Assembly (NCBI GenBank): GCA_022829145.1
Contig: CM040763.1
Coordinates: 7,821,641 to 7,885,640, forward strand
Source: Albula goreensis
Lineage: Eukaryota; Chordata; Actinopteri; Albuliformes; Albulidae
Reading direction: 5' to 3'
Length of the DNA stretch: 64,000 nt
Position 1 is the stretch's first letter. Every line of letters starts with the position of its first letter. Below, one piece after another: positions 1 to 13,800 of the stretch. A program made the position numbers and the translations under genes. The notes under the pieces were generated by a model. That model ran no database searches and was not told where the DNA came from. It was given only the letters and a program-made list of their open reading frames with translations.

Positions 1-3000
1 TGAGGTGACCCAGATGTGTTTCCAATGCAAATTGGGCTGACAGGGTGTTGGCCGACCTCAGATACGATAGCTGCTTCCCCTCACGCCCAGATTAGATAAG
101 CGTAAGACGGCCCATTGGCCTGCATCTTGTAAAATGACACACCATAAAACACCTTTAGCAATGCTTAATCCTTGGTAACATGGGTGCTGTTCACATATGA
201 TATTATCAGCTGCAGATCACACAAAAAAAAGGCAGCTTGTTCTGCAGATAGGATCTACATGTAGCGCTCGCCTCCAAAACAAATTCTCGTGCCCAACTCC
301 ATTCATTTATCCATCACAAACAAACAAGGCGGCTGAGGGACGCACCGCAATGTTCCACGTCCAGTTGCACTTGGACAGTTGCCTAACACAAGCTGATATG
401 GAAAACTGCCACTCTTCATGAAGCAGAAGGCAAAGCCAGATCAGTTGAAATGTGACATATAGGCTATGGGCTGAAAGGAAGGACTTTGGTTCCTTTGGGT
501 TTAGGGGCCACCTTGACACAAAAAACCATGATGGATTGAGAGGGTTCTAGGACTCACCCATAACATCTGAGGGACTTCTACCTTGTTCCAGAAGCACATA
601 AAACTTCACCACAACTCATTTTCATAGCAATGTGGTCTCCATTGTAGTGAGCCACTGCAGTTTCAGTCACAGTTTGGGAGGCAGTACAGATTTATAGGTA
701 CGGCACTAAGCTTTTAACTCAGAGGTTGCAAGTTTGATTCCCAGGTGGAACACTGCCATTGTATTCTTCAGTAAGATCCACTGACTGAACTGGCAGTGCA
801 GTGCTGTGGCAATCTGTTCAGGGCGATGGGTTTGCTGCTCCGAGGCTGCAAGCTCAATTCCACATAGGGAACCGATGTACTTTGTGACCTTGCACAAGAT
901 ATGTGATCTGAACTTCTTCAGTAAAAAATATCCTGTATAAATGAATAGTTAATAGAAATGTAAACTGTTGCTCAGGGTAAGAGTGTCTAGTAAATGCCTA
1001 AAATGTACTGTAATGGCCAAACTGTGTTTGAAATGTAGGCAGAGGCCTCACTCCAACACCAGTGCAGAGGGGCCCTTTCTGTGCATGTGCTTATTGACCA
1101 TTGCTCCTATCCCTGCTAGCGAATCTGGAGGCGGGATTTTCCACTACACTCCTCAAAGGGCTCTCCCAAGGCTACCCAGGCAGACACCCCCAGACCACTG
1201 GTTTTAAAACCCAGACTCCACTTTCCCATTCACAATCCACAGAACAAACAACAAACATGCTCAACAGCTGGTACTTCAAAGCCATCTCCCCCTTCAGTCA
1301 ATGTCATACAGAGAGTGGGAGAGAAGTGAAATGACACGTCTTACAATTCAACATGGGCTCGTTGTGTAAGACTACTCCTTCATTCCTATTTTATCTTATG
1401 ACTATCCTCTAATGGGAAACAAATCACTGGCTATGTTGGATGACCAATCACTTTATCATTTATAACTCGCTTCTACCTTCTAGATGACTGCTGTCCCCAG
1501 AATTACACATACCATAAAATGCATATTGTATCACAAGCATACTTCTCTTCATTCTGCAGACCGCTGGATCCTCTAACCTGGAGGCTGCAGGCTTGAAACA
1601 ACCCTATGTCAATATCCAGCTTTAGTTTTCCGTTGTTGTTAGAGTTTAGAATGGCAGTTCAATGCTGGATCTCTGTACTGCCAGCAGTTGGGCAGGTTTC
1701 AGTCAGTGGCAGTTTCCCCACTGCAGCTTCTTCCCTCGGTCCTGCCAGGGTGCAGCAAGCTGTCAGCAGTGACTGATATTCTCCTTTGATTGCTGCGAGT
1801 GTGTCTGTAGTACCGTGTGCTCTTGTGCGATGTAAAAACACTGTCCCGTGGGCAAGTGGATTGGAGGAGTCCATTTGCTTAGTTCCAGTATTCTTTACTC
1901 TGACTTGAGAAACACAATTAAGGGTTCCAAATTTGTGAGCTGAGGGGAAGGGGAGGGGGAGGATTCAATTATTGTTAAAATGCAAATCTGACAGACGCAT
2001 TCCTGCACTTGAACATGTTACTCACGAAAACAAAGATAATGAGGACATCACCAGAGCTGGCAGAATGCGGCTCACTTTGGCAATTTGCTGTGGGGCAAAA
2101 CGCTGAAACCATGCAGAGAGCCAATCACACAACAGCTGGAGCTTATTTCTGGAATAGTGGAGGCCTGTACCCTCCCATTACTGCTGCTATTGTCAATCTG
2201 AGAGCGATAGCACTACTAATACAAATAAGGTGATGGATGTAGCATAAGCAATCTATATCTGTGACAGGAATCACTCAGATATAGATTAATTGAAATGTGT
2301 AACCTACTTGAATTTAAACAATTTTTATTCTGTTGTTTAAAGTATTAGGCTTGAGGGGGGAAAAAACAATTTGATAGAATTGTCCTGAATAACTTTGTAC
2401 GGTAATCTCACAATGGGAATTTTTCATCATTAATTTTCATAAATTTTCGTCATTTACCATTTTTAGAAGCTCTGACGTAAAATTAAAAATGGCGTCTGCC
2501 ATTTGTAAAGATAAACATATTGCTGCGAGCTAAACAGTAAATGCAATCAAATCTGGCCATGAAAAAAGTTATTTTACAAAATCACAAGAAAAGCCTGCCT
2601 AAACTTAAATATTTGCATGTGTAAACTGTGGTGAATCACATAACAGTGGACATAGTTCCAAAACTATTGAGAAAACAGCACTGTACAACATACCATTACA
2701 TGATATGAAAACAAATCAGACTGAAAAAAAGTGCATATGACCTTCAACATTAAAATACTGAACATGGATCGAACATGTGAAGATCATGGTCAAAATATAC
2801 ATAAAAAGTCCATTGAAATCGGCCACACAAGCTGCTTCACAGGCAGCGTGTTTCAGAGAGAAACAGATCCTAGGCTAGGCTTGGCACTGGATTTACATAT
2901 TTTCTTCAGCTGTGGGTGTTATCATTTGCATTTTTCAGTCTTTATCTAGGTACGGTGTGATCATTAACCAATGTATGTACAATATAAAAAACAGTTCTAT

Positions 3001-3851
3001 ATACGCCACCACTAATAATAAAGATTTCCGGGATTTTAATACCACCAAACATACTGTAATCAAATAAACAAATAAATAATATGAATAAATAAATACTACA
3101 AACACTTACAATATCTCAGATTATGTGTATGCTATCGCCACATGTCATCTGAACAGTCAATGGATCATTCACAAGGAGGGGAAACAGCATTACCACACAT
3201 AAATACCAAGACAGGACTGAACAGTGAAGACTGCCAAGGTGGAAAAAAAAATGTTTCTGACAGATTCTCATAGAAAAGATCAGTTTTAACTGTCACAAAC
3301 TCAAATATAACCGATTCAAATGAACTCAGGTGTAAAACGGCCACACAGAGAGGATGAGTATCAGCCAGCTCACAAACATGTTTATAACAGAATATCGCAG
3401 AATTGTGTTTTATATTTTTTATGATATTTTGCAGTATGTGGTACTGAAACACAAAGTTATTTTGAAAAGTGGTGAATGTTGACAGGAAAATGGCTAAGAG
3501 TCATTGAATATTTCCTGACCTGTTTGGGCATGCTCGAGCCAGCAATGTGCCGAGATGCATGAGGAAAGAGGCAGTGATATGATCAGGGCGAATACCTCAA
3601 AAAGTATAAAGACTTCATAGTTTCACAAAGGATATACAAATAACAGCAGCCTTTTTCTTCAAAACACAAGTTCAACAGCAAAAGAGACCAACTCTGTAGA
3701 GTTACATTTCAAAGTGTTCACTCACATTTCACTGCAAAGCACACAGCTCTAAACATCTGCTTTGTTAGACAAACAGCTGATGAGCACAACAGTTGCCTCA
3801 AAAAGAAAAAAAAAAAGAGAAAAGGGTTTTACAGAACAGAAATGAACTTAC
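1..3851 (-). other. rgs12 intron, left edge of window
   Basis: Presumed intron between exon 3 or the alternative first exons and exon 4, which is off the window. The SINE copies at 683-1003 are the only recognised feature. No RGS-domain exon is present. Confidence 0.5.
683..1003 (+). mobile_element. tRNA-derived SINE, two nested or tandem copies
   Basis: Two B-box-bearing heads (GAGGTTGCAAGTTTGATTCC near 723 and GAGGCTGCAAGCTCAATTCC near 842) are followed by one tail ending GGGTAAGAGTGTCTAGTAAATG. The first copy lacks its tail, as if the second inserted into it. Confidence 0.75.
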
Positions 3852-3902
3852 CGCTCGGAAGTTCCACAGTTTCTTAAAAGGGAACCACTTTCGGAGACTC
3901 AT
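3852..3902 (-). CDS. rgs12: candidate alternative first coding exon of rgs12 (B)
   Basis: ATG at 3902, in the strong context GAAAATGA, opens MSLRKWFPFKKLWNFRA and runs into GCG|GTAAGT in phase 0. The basic and aromatic peptide looks like a membrane-binding amphipathic helix. The preceding 240 bp lack other exons. It would yield a short protein without PDZ and PTB. No transcript evidence is available here. Confidence 0.5.
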
Positions 3903-4654
3903 TTTCTCCTCTGGTCAGAGGAGGATCTGTATCTGGTTACATGTAATACCTGATTAATCTCCAACGAAGACTGCTGCACAGCAACTGAGTGTGCTGCAAC
4001 CATGCCTGTACAAGTCAGACCTGAACTTCTGAAGGCACGGACTAGGAAGTTCCATTTTCCCAAGCAGTTCCCATAGAAACACGCCACTGCAGGAAGCTGG
4101 GCGATTTGCAAGCGATACATTTGAAGTCTTAATTACCTTCCCAAATATAAAACCAGAGATGTCTTTTCTTCTGTGCCTCTGATTTTCAAATGACTGGTTA
4201 TTTTCACTGGGAATAAAATAATTTCAAGCTACCCCTTTAGGAACTTTCTCTTTGAATAATGGACAGCTGACCGTTATGCACAAAAAGGGCTGAACCACAT
4301 TCCAGAGTTTATAGAACTCATTCCAATTTTCACAGGCCCATACTGGTCAACTTTCAACAATCAAACAAAAACTGTGTTCCAGACAACACCTTGCCTTTTT
4401 ATTTGCCACCTCAACAACTAAAATATGCTCTTCCCTAACTTCTGTCCAGAATTTTTTTTTTTTTAATGAAGTAGAGAGTTTAATATCAGCTGCATGGCAT
4501 TTTAGAATGAAAGGTGAATGGCAGGTACTCAGCATAAAATCTTTCATCTGAACCCTCAAAAAGATCAAATCCTGTGGGCTTTTTCTACCAGCCAATTTTT
4601 ATTCTCGATTCATTATTTTCCAGATCCATGTGTGGAACAGGCCATTGCATTGAT

Positions 4655-5216
4655 GGAATCAGGGCTGCATGATATGGAGAAAAAATGCAAATCGTGATGG
4701 CAATATGTGATGCGATATATCAACATCAATCACCATCATTCATGTTTTTAATCAGTTTTAATTATTTTAAGTATATTTAAAACCTGAAATTATGACATTT
4801 CCAGTATGCATGTTTTCTGTTCTTCATGGGTAAAGAAACATCACTCCCCCTTTCTTAGTGATCAGTAAATCTTTACTGCATATCACTTCTGAGTGTGGTC
4901 GTCACGTGGAAAACTGAAATGCTGTCACGCTGACTCATTTCGACGACAAACCACCTAGTGTGCTGAGAGGTTCTTTGCTTCACACTGGGTTCACTGCTCC
5001 CTGCTCATCTTGCATATGCTCGCAATCGGTGTGCATGCATCCACATCAAGAGCCAAATGTGCGCGCACTACTATTCTCTGTTCTCTACATTTCCATGCAG
5101 TTGTCATATTATTAAAGTAAAAATAATTACATTGTTGCAATGCACTGCTATATGCTTATCGTGATAAATTCATATGCAAAATTTTTAAAATGCCATATAT
5201 TGGGCATCACTAGATG
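4655..5216. mobile_element. possible non-autonomous DNA transposon
   Basis: Begins AGGGCTGCATGATATGGAGA and has ATCGTGATGGCAATATGTGA. It ends with ATCGTGATAA and a weakly inverted CATATATTGGGCATCACTAG. This CGATAT-rich, GGGCTGCACGATAT-ended pattern is typical of short teleost hAT-like elements. No transposase ORF; family assignment tentative. Confidence 0.45.
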
Positions 5217-8200
5217 GAGATCAAAATCAAACGATTGAGATTTTTTTTTTTTATTCTTTGAACCAAAACAAACTGATGGCTGAAGTCAATAAGATAGCTG
5301 ATAACATAAGACAGCTTCACCCATTTCAGTGTCATGCTACACACTGTCCCATCACTACTAACAGCAGTTGGCATAGGCAAAAAGCAGGTCAAGGGTGTTC
5401 AATCTTATCTAAGAGGGGCCAGTCTAAGTACAGGCTTTTGTTCCTGCGCAGCACTGAAACGAGATTCAACTAACCGGCATCTTGACTGGACACCATGATT
5501 AGATGATTAACAGAATCAGCAGCTAGATTCAGTGGAAAAAACACTCTCTTTCAGGATGCAGTCCAATCAAAAACAGAGAAAATTAAACAAATGATTAAAT
5601 GATCCCCTAGTTTGGCTTTGACATATTATCTACATATTATAATGTAAATCCACTTTCAGTGAAGAAAAGTAAAGTGTGGTGGCTGATAAGGTAGAGGGCA
5701 ATGGAGGCTCTCAAAAACAGTTACAATTTTTGGGTAGACTGCCATTTTAACTACCCACATTCAGTAGAGCTTTCTGCACAAACGAAATGTTGTTAAAACA
5801 GAAGATCTGTGACCTTTCTAAATTGGGGTGAATCCTATAAAAGCAAGCCGCACAAAACCCTACTAATCAAGACCAGTAATCAAAAGAAAACAACCTTACT
5901 GACTCTCCACGATCTTCCACTGAATACTGCCTTCAGCCCACACACTGATAACAACCCTCTTCTCAATGCCAGAGAGATAAAAAATGCCAAATAAATTGCA
6001 ACATTATTTCACAATGTTTCAAAAAGCCTCTGTCTAGCTTGAAATTTTGAAAGGCAATATTTATAAAGCAAAGTTTATGAGCGCACATTCAAGTATTCAA
6101 AGAAGCCAAATACATAATGTATGTGCATTCTGTAATTAATACATAGATGATTGCTTGCACTTGGAACGAAAATACCACAAAACCTTCAAACACTACATTC
6201 AACATGGTCAGAATTGTGTTGCTTTGCATGCTTCACTCAGATATAAGCAAAAAAGAGAAGAATCAAGCAACCCATATTGAATACAAAGTGCATACATGCA
6301 ACTGCATATGTAACACATACATAATTATAAACATTTGCATACAGCTTGGAAGAAGTAGGACCTTTTGGGGTAGAAGTAGAACAGCTTTTGGGGTAGAACA
6401 AGGTTAACCAATCAGAATTATTGGATTTCATGACAGTATTTAAAATTGGTAGAAGTAAGAAAAGGAGAAATTTAAAAAAATCAAAAAATGATTTTCAATG
6501 AGATCATATGGCATGAATTTTGCCCAGGAGAAAGGCCGAAAGCTCTGCCCTGCAGAACATGGAGATAAAGAACTGTCACTCTCAGACTCCTGCACAGCAT
6601 GACGTAACCTTATTGAACTCTAACACTGCTATAAGCATAGCTAACAGTCATTAAGGGTACTAACAGCCTGGATTCATTCACACATAATTGTTTCCACTGC
6701 CACTGCCATCAGGTTTTTTCATCTACACTCATAATAAACATTACGTTCCACATAAATACCAATAAATAACTAATATGTCAGTTATACTACTGTGTCAGAG
6801 GACTGCAAACATTTGAAATCCTCCAATACCATGTCCTTATAAGCTTTAATAGTCTTTCTCAGTTAATTTCTATGTATTGCTTTCCTGTTACATCCTTATT
6901 TCCTCTTAAACGTTATGCATGTGGTGCTGCTAGACCAGATCTTTGGTAACAAATACATGATTTTGAGATTCTGATCAATTTTTAGATATTTAATTTTGAG
7001 ATTTGAAATACTCCTGGGTAAAAGAAAGGATAACTACATGTTTTCTAAATACTAGCAGAAAGGAACACTGAATACCTCTACAAACAGGAGCCCAGATTGG
7101 GGTAGAAGTCATTCTTGTCAAAAAGAAAGTACCTTAGAAAACACACATGCCCTTCCCATGAGAAAATGGATTAATAGGGTGAACTTTATGGGAATTCTTT
7201 ATAGCTGAGACACTTAGCCTATTATTCATTGTTCACACATTATTTGCATTCAGTGACATAGCAAGGCGAACTGTTGGGTGGGACTCAATGTTTACCTCAA
7301 TGGTTTTCGCCATCAGGTGCTTCTACTACCAACCAAATTCCAATGTTGCCGTGAAACATGAGGTCATTGTTCAAACAACTGACCTGCCAATGAGGAAGTT
7401 GCTGATTTCTCATGGACTAATACAGACCCTGTTCCCTTAGGGCCTATGGGATGTAGCCCACATCAACTTCTTTCTGTTGTGTTTCCTTAGCAGAACAGAG
7501 CTTTCCACCTCCACTTTGACACAAATTATTAATAAAATGGAGCTAAACTGCCTTCATCTGCCAAAATAACCAAATCCAGAAGTGCAATTCATGCTATTAC
7601 CTGAAGTGTCTTGACACCTGAAACAGTCCAAGGATTTTGGCTTTAAGGATTTAACTGTGGCATAATTGGAACAACAACCTAGACTCCATAAACACATAAA
7701 AGAAGCTTCTTAAGGCCTGAGGTCAGGCTATAAAAACAGAAAGAAGACTAAAAGTCAGTAGTGGCTGTCATTCAAAGACATCTCCAGAGTCATTTTCTGC
7801 CTTCAGCTGCAATGATCCCATGGTAGACAGCAGTGGAATTGTGAGCTGTGCAAGAAGGGGAATAATGGAGGTATTCCTCAGAGATGGAGAAGGCAAATAA
7901 TGCTCCTGTCTTCCTTGTGTATTTCGCATGCAGAGAGGAGGCTGCTTCAGAGATACCGGCTTGTAAAGGACCAGGAATTGCCTTTCCCCTGAACCAAGCA
8001 TCACTTTGCAAAAGTAGCCTTACATTTGCAGGAGCAGTGATTAACCAATGTGGTAAACCACAGTTTCCTTTAACATAACATGACTGCAAAGCTGTAGTCA
8101 GCCAGCAAGACATGCACATCATATTAAATCAACATATGACGACTGCCACCTCCTGCAAAAGCCTAGCCTATATCAATTGCATAACACAAAATGGTTCCTG

Positions 8201-9175
8201 AACTTTGAGTATGTCTGTTTGCTTTATAGCCTATATTTGCTGCTGGAGAAAATCAGCTTTTTTTCCTCCATTTGTTCCACACTGTTGAGTTTTGTGTACA
8301 TGAAAATGCAAAAGCATAACTAGCAGTGCACTTAGCAACTAGTGTTGCCAGGGTGCCTTGCTATTGTGCACAGTTGTTAGACGATATGAAATATAATTGA
8401 CGGCTCATTATCCTGAAACAAACCCTTTTTTACTTAATAATTTTCAGGGAGTTCTCCTCTAAAAGTTTCCCAGGTAATTTTTGGAAAGCTAAGAGGTCAC
8501 TGCCCTTTCCATCACCGGAGGCATAGCTGTTCAAAGTCTGCTCTACAATACAGAAGTAGCTACTTGTAGTTAATGACACTGGAGTCATTCACAGGGTATT
8601 TTCCCAGCTATTACTAATAAAAGTCTTTTGTCTAATTACAAGAGAAAAAGTTTAAGATTTAGATGATCAAATTGCCTTGGTATGCAGGTAACGGCACACT
8701 TTCTGTCAAGATAAATAACTAAATGGGCGATAGCCTTAGGCCACTGTGGTGAGTGGGCTCAGGGCCCTGTTACTGAAAAGAGAACTGGCTCTTTCCCACG
8801 CTGCCCAAAAGTCTTTAGCAAACGAGGACACTACAGGCAGGCTCAGATTAAGTAGAGAGGAATGAAACCAGAGAGACTCAGTGGAACCATTCACAGATGA
8901 CATATGTTTCTTCATAACCAAAAAAAAAAAAAAATGTCATTTTACGTCTCACCCACACAATATCATTACAGCAAGCTACAGCAAGGCTGTGAACTCTTTT
9001 CGTCCACAACAACCCAGAGAAAAAAGACAAAGGGCCTTTTTTTCTTCTTAAGAGCCGTGAGGGCCTTTTCAAGGCGGTGAACTGAATTAGCACAAATGTG
9101 AAATACTGCAAGCAAATATACCTGCATCTCCATATGCTGCAGGGTTGGCCTTCGAATATAACAAAAGAAACAAAC

Positions 9176-9184
9176 ACATGCATG

Positions 9185-9220
<36 letters not shown>

Positions 9221-9255
9221 AACAAACATACACATAAACACACACACATGCTCAC
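9176..9255. repeat. CA microsatellite
   Basis: About fourteen CA units followed by CAAA and CATA variants, in rgs12 intron 3. Confidence 0.95.
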
Positions 9256-10347
9256 ATGCACGTGCAGATTCAAGACCTCTAGGAAATAACAGGAGTGCCT
9301 GTTCTTTAAGCTCCTATCTTTTGCTTGAAGAAGCATCTGGGCAGTGGACTGTCCACCCACATTCAAAGCATCCTCCCGCAATCCCTTCAGAAAGTACCTC
9401 AGATTCCTCTCCAAGACTACCCTCTGCTGTTAACTTACAGTAAATCGTGATGTCTCTGCAAGTGACACCTTTCAGACATCATTATGAATATTCTGTGCTC
9501 AGTGTGGGGCTTTTTCTCACAGACATTGCACTTATACATCTGAATACAGATGGGAAGAGCCATTACAGTAGTGTTAAAAGATTCATTATAATGAAATAAT
9601 TAAGTTTTGTCGAAAGCACCAGGAGTCACTGCACTGAATAATTACTCGAACCAATTAAAATGCTGTAGAATATTCATGCAGTAAAGACGACTGTGAGGCA
9701 TAACTACATAATGTATTATTGTACATAATCCCATGCAGTAACTTGGGCCATTATACACTGCCTGATAGTGACAATCTGCCCTATTTCCATCAAGCCTGAT
9801 GTCATTTGTAACCAGCCCTATTCCACAAAATCAGGTTTCCCGTTAGCTGTTCCATGTTAACCGCATATAAACTGTCTGCACTGTTGCCTTCAGTTAGCTG
9901 AGTAACCCTGGGTGGATGACCAATCGACCACATTACCGTTCATTGCGTAATGAGGCTTCACACTTTCAAGTGGATAAGTAATACATTCACTTCCAGGCAT
10001 AGCACAGATGAGCATGTCAACCAAACACATTTACATGCAAGTGCGTCAGTATCTTCATTTATGTACACGTTGAACATGCGCTATATACAGTGTTTAAAAT
10101 AATACGAAAATGCATGCACTTCTGACCAAAACGTTTCTTTGGAGGACCCCCACAAAAAAAGCATTTTTGTAGCCTGGCTTCCACACACAAGTTGGGGGGA
10201 AAAAAAAGTTGAGAGACATGCCATACAGGAGTTCACTGAAATCTGGAATATGACAACACAAAAGGGTGTATCAGGTTTGCTTTCGGGTGATCTCCAGTCT
10301 GCCAAATGGGCTACACTGCTTGGAGCTAACCAGGAGAGGCTACTTAC

Positions 10348-10380
10348 TCTGTCTGGGCTGATGATTAAAGTTTGCTCCAT
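10348..10380 (-). CDS. rgs12: candidate alternative first coding exon of rgs12 (A)
   Basis: ATG at 10380 opens MEQTLIISPDR and meets AGA|GTAAGT in phase 0, the same phase as the exon 3 donor, so it could join rgs12 exon 4. It sits beside a CpG-containing, polypyrimidine promoter-like block (10430-10990). Mammalian RGS12 is known to have short forms from internal promoters; this specific exon is inferred from the sequence. Confidence 0.45.
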
Positions 10381-10560
10381 GTATGGCGATGTGTTCTCCT
10401 TAGCACTGCGTCAGTTGGCTCCCGCTTGATAACATATCCACTGGGCCGGCGCGCTCCGTGCGTTCAGATAGCTGCCTGCCGGCACACTGTGGAGCTGGAG
10501 ATCCTCGCTTTGCTGTTAGGTGTTCAAACAGTCCCTCTCTACCGCTGCGCTCTGCTCCAC

Positions 10561-10710
10561 TCCACTCCCTCTCTCTCTCTCTCCTTCCCTCTCACACACA
10601 AAACTCCCTCTCCTCTCTCTCCCCAGTCCTCCCTCTCTCTCCCTCCCTCCCTCTCTCGTGTCTCTCTCTCTCTCTCTCTCCCTCTCTCTCTCTTCTTCCT
10701 CCCCTGTCCA
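10561..10710. repeat. CT-rich microsatellite
   Basis: About 150 bp of CT units with CCCT interruptions on the plus strand, GA-rich on the rgs12 strand. Confidence 0.95.
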
Positions 10711-10804
10711 CAAGCCTGCCTGCAGTTCCTATTACGCCCACAAAAGGAGGAGACTGTCGAGCCCCGGGGTGTCAAACTGAGCTGCAGTGACATGCCTGGC
10801 AGTG

Positions 10805-10840
10805 AGGGGGGAGGAGGGAGGGGGAGGGAGGGGAGAGGGG
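10805..10840 (+). other. G-run block, possible G-quadruplex
   Basis: At least five runs of three or more G separated by one to two bases on the plus strand. This fits the usual G-quadruplex pattern, inside the candidate internal promoter. Confidence 0.55.
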
Positions 10841-13800
10841 ATCCACATGTGAGCCCTAAACATTCAGAGCTCTAAATGTGACACAGGTGCGGTGTGTTAA
10901 AGGCTCGCAGCTCTGCAGACGCACAGAGTTGCGCTCCACTGGCGTTAGCATAACCCTAGCAAACGGTGCGCGTTAGCATTCTGCAGGTGCCTCGCGCCGC
11001 GCTCTGCCACCTACTTAGCATTCCTTGAACGGTGGATCTGATTTTGAGGCAAAACAATCCCGAGAGGAAGAAGGAGTCTGAATGGACAGCAGGACTCCAT
11101 GCTCTATGAGGGACGGCATTCTTCAGCATGCCCAAACACAGAGTGATGTGACAAATCACTGCTGTCTAACATTCAAGAAGCTGCTTCTCCCTGCAGCGTG
11201 AGGGAACGCAGATGGACATGACTGAATCAAGGTTGTCACTGAAAGCAGCAGAGCCATAACAGGCAGAAATGTAACAGCAGACAAAGCATGCATTCACACA
11301 CGTACAGGAACTCACATATGCACACAACACACATATAAACACACAAACACAATAAGCCTGAGACAAACAAAGAGTTGAAATACTTTAGCTCTTTAAACAC
11401 CTGTAAAATCCCAGGATATTACTGACAGTTTTAATTCACATTTAATAAAACCAACTTGCTCTTTCATATTTTTTTTGTATTACTCAAGCAAAGTAGCACA
11501 CATGTACGCATGTAAACCTGCACAAGAACATACATGCACACACACATGCACATGGTCCAAAAATGAGCTTTTTTTGTCAACTAGTTAACGTAAATATATA
11601 TTATTAAAACATATGCAGTCATCAGTGTATTGAAGTAAAATGTGGCCATTTTTTTAACCAGGCAAAGTATTTGGCCCTTGGCTGGTGTTAATTTTGGCCC
11701 CTGCACATGCACACATACTCACTCTGTCCTACTCTCTCAACACGCACACACATGACACACAGCACGGCCGCCGACAAAGACCAGCATTGGGCGCTCCCGC
11801 TACCACGGTCGGTCACACAGCGGTGGCAGTGTTCTGACGCACGCGGTCACGCAGAAATAGCAGATAACATTAGCCACTGCTTCCTTCCAGCTATCAGCCG
11901 GAGCAAAGGCTAGATCAAAGAGCGCTTTCCACAGAATACACAAAAGGTTTTCAGAGCATCTTGTGACACAGCACTGCTGGGGGAGTCGATACAGTCCTCC
12001 CACTGTCCAGATGTGTGGTATAAAGCATGCCCAACAACCGTGCTTAATCGGAATTTATCTGCACAACGGCATCAGACAAAGAGACTCTGATACCGTGAAA
12101 AAGCACCTCAAAACGCACTGGCCCCTGTTGAACCAATACAGTCAGCAAAATCTGCATCACAAGACCAGTGACCAAACAGGCACATTCACCTTTGATATGG
12201 GTTGGGCTGGTGTTGGTGGTGGTCACCCCAGAAAAGGAACTCATTAATCACCACACAAGGAAGATCTTACTCACAGCTACAACACCAAGAAACCTGATAC
12301 TGGCTTGCATTAACAGCTAAACTACATCCTCCACATCCTTATATTAAGATCCCTGACTATCCAACTGGTCAACTAGAGTAAAAAGTAAAACACAAGCTAC
12401 AGTTAATACGATTGCCATTGTTACTAATTTAAGGAGATTTTCATACTAACAACTTTGCTTACTATTCAGACTACAGTAGTCATAGTATTTGCAATAAGAT
12501 CACTATAACGAGTCCATAATAAAGCAACTGTAACCTGTAAGGTGACAACTGACTTGCTATATCCTCCTGAACATGCAATGAAACCACCACTGTTTAGTTG
12601 GTAATTTTAGAAATACTGAGTTTAGTTGGAATGTTTATGAAATGAAAACACTAATGCCATCAGTTTTTTGTTGTTGAATAAAGCTTATACAGGGTGAGAT
12701 GGGCTCCTACTGAGACACTGACGTCAGCTGATGACCCCCCCTTTGAGCATAAACCCCTCTATTATGTGACCGTAGGCTAGGTTTTGTTCAAATCTTTACC
12801 TGTCTGACAACAAGCAGTACCAAAACAAGGTGTAAAATGTAAGCCACTCACACACACACGCAGTGGACATTTACTAATGTGATTCCGCAGCCCGAGGGAG
12901 GGTTGTTCATCATGACAAATTTTCCGCCAGTTCCCTTTAACTTGATCTGGAGCTGTTGGCTTCACCCAGCTTTCCCCCAGAGGAACTCCGCCTCCTGCTG
13001 CTGGCTGGAAGATTGATGAGGGGACTGGTGACAGGGCAGTTACCCTTCACCACTGCACCCGTCAAGCCCTTCACTACTTTACATTTCCATACAATGTAGG
13101 CTATTTGATGTTCCTGATATTCTAAATGTTTCCTCTGGTATATCTTGGGCCTAGAGGTAGACAGTCTCACTTTAAAGTTTCATCAACAAAGCAGTGGACT
13201 GTTGTTGCTCATCATCAGGAATAAACGGAAAAAATAAACAGTCATTTTAAAGCCCAGATGTTACCTGCCAACAGCACAACAATATTCATTATGCCACGCC
13301 TTCCCTGAACAACATCAGAGACAGCCAATCAGAATTGACCGCACAGCATGCACTTGTGTTTTGTCATGGTTTTGTCCTGTCTGCTTTCTATACCATACCA
13401 CATATAAGATGAAACCATATAATTATTCATGATATCACTGAGGCATTCTTAACAGCTGTTTTGAAGACATAAGAATAGCCATTCCCTCATAGCTGTGTAA
13501 ATTTGATGCGTCAGAAACTCCGTCTGTCCCTGACAGATTGTTTAGATACTTGTTCACTTTCTGGTCTAGGCTTCCTACAGTGAGTTATGTTCGATTCGCC
13601 AGTTTATCTTTCCAAAAAGCCATAGCATTGCAAGGTTTATCAAAGAGGCAGCAGAAGTCTGGGTGGAGTTGTGCTACATCGGCCTTAGAAAGTAGTCAGG
13701 CTTTCAGTTATGAGCCTGATGAGAGAGGCTAATTAAGACCTTAAAGGCAGGGGCCTGTGAATCAAAGCAAAACAGAATCACTGCTGTTTTGCTTCTCATT

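Larger units (their letters stand above)
3903..10347 (-). other. rgs12 intron 3, middle part
   Basis: AT-rich. Holds a decayed dispersed element (4655-5216) and the CA repeat at 9176. No coding exon recognised on either strand. Confidence 0.55.
10430..10990 (-). promoter_or_regulatory. rgs12: candidate internal promoter of rgs12
   Basis: Contains CpGs (GGGCCGGCGCGCTCCGTGCG), a long CT tract, a run of G blocks (10805-10840) and GCGTTAGCATAACC-type motifs near 10945. It lies just upstream, on the minus strand, of candidate first exon A. No TATA seen. Confidence 0.4.

Noticed and set aside
8878-9414. 178-codon minus-strand open frame
   Set aside because: It runs through the CA repeat, giving a long V-C-V-C low-complexity stretch. 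No similarity, start context or splice structure supports a gene.
10372-10875. 167-codon plus-strand open frame and overlapping ones
   Set aside because: Open because of the CT repeat (Ser-Leu runs in every frame); it is promoter-like DNA.
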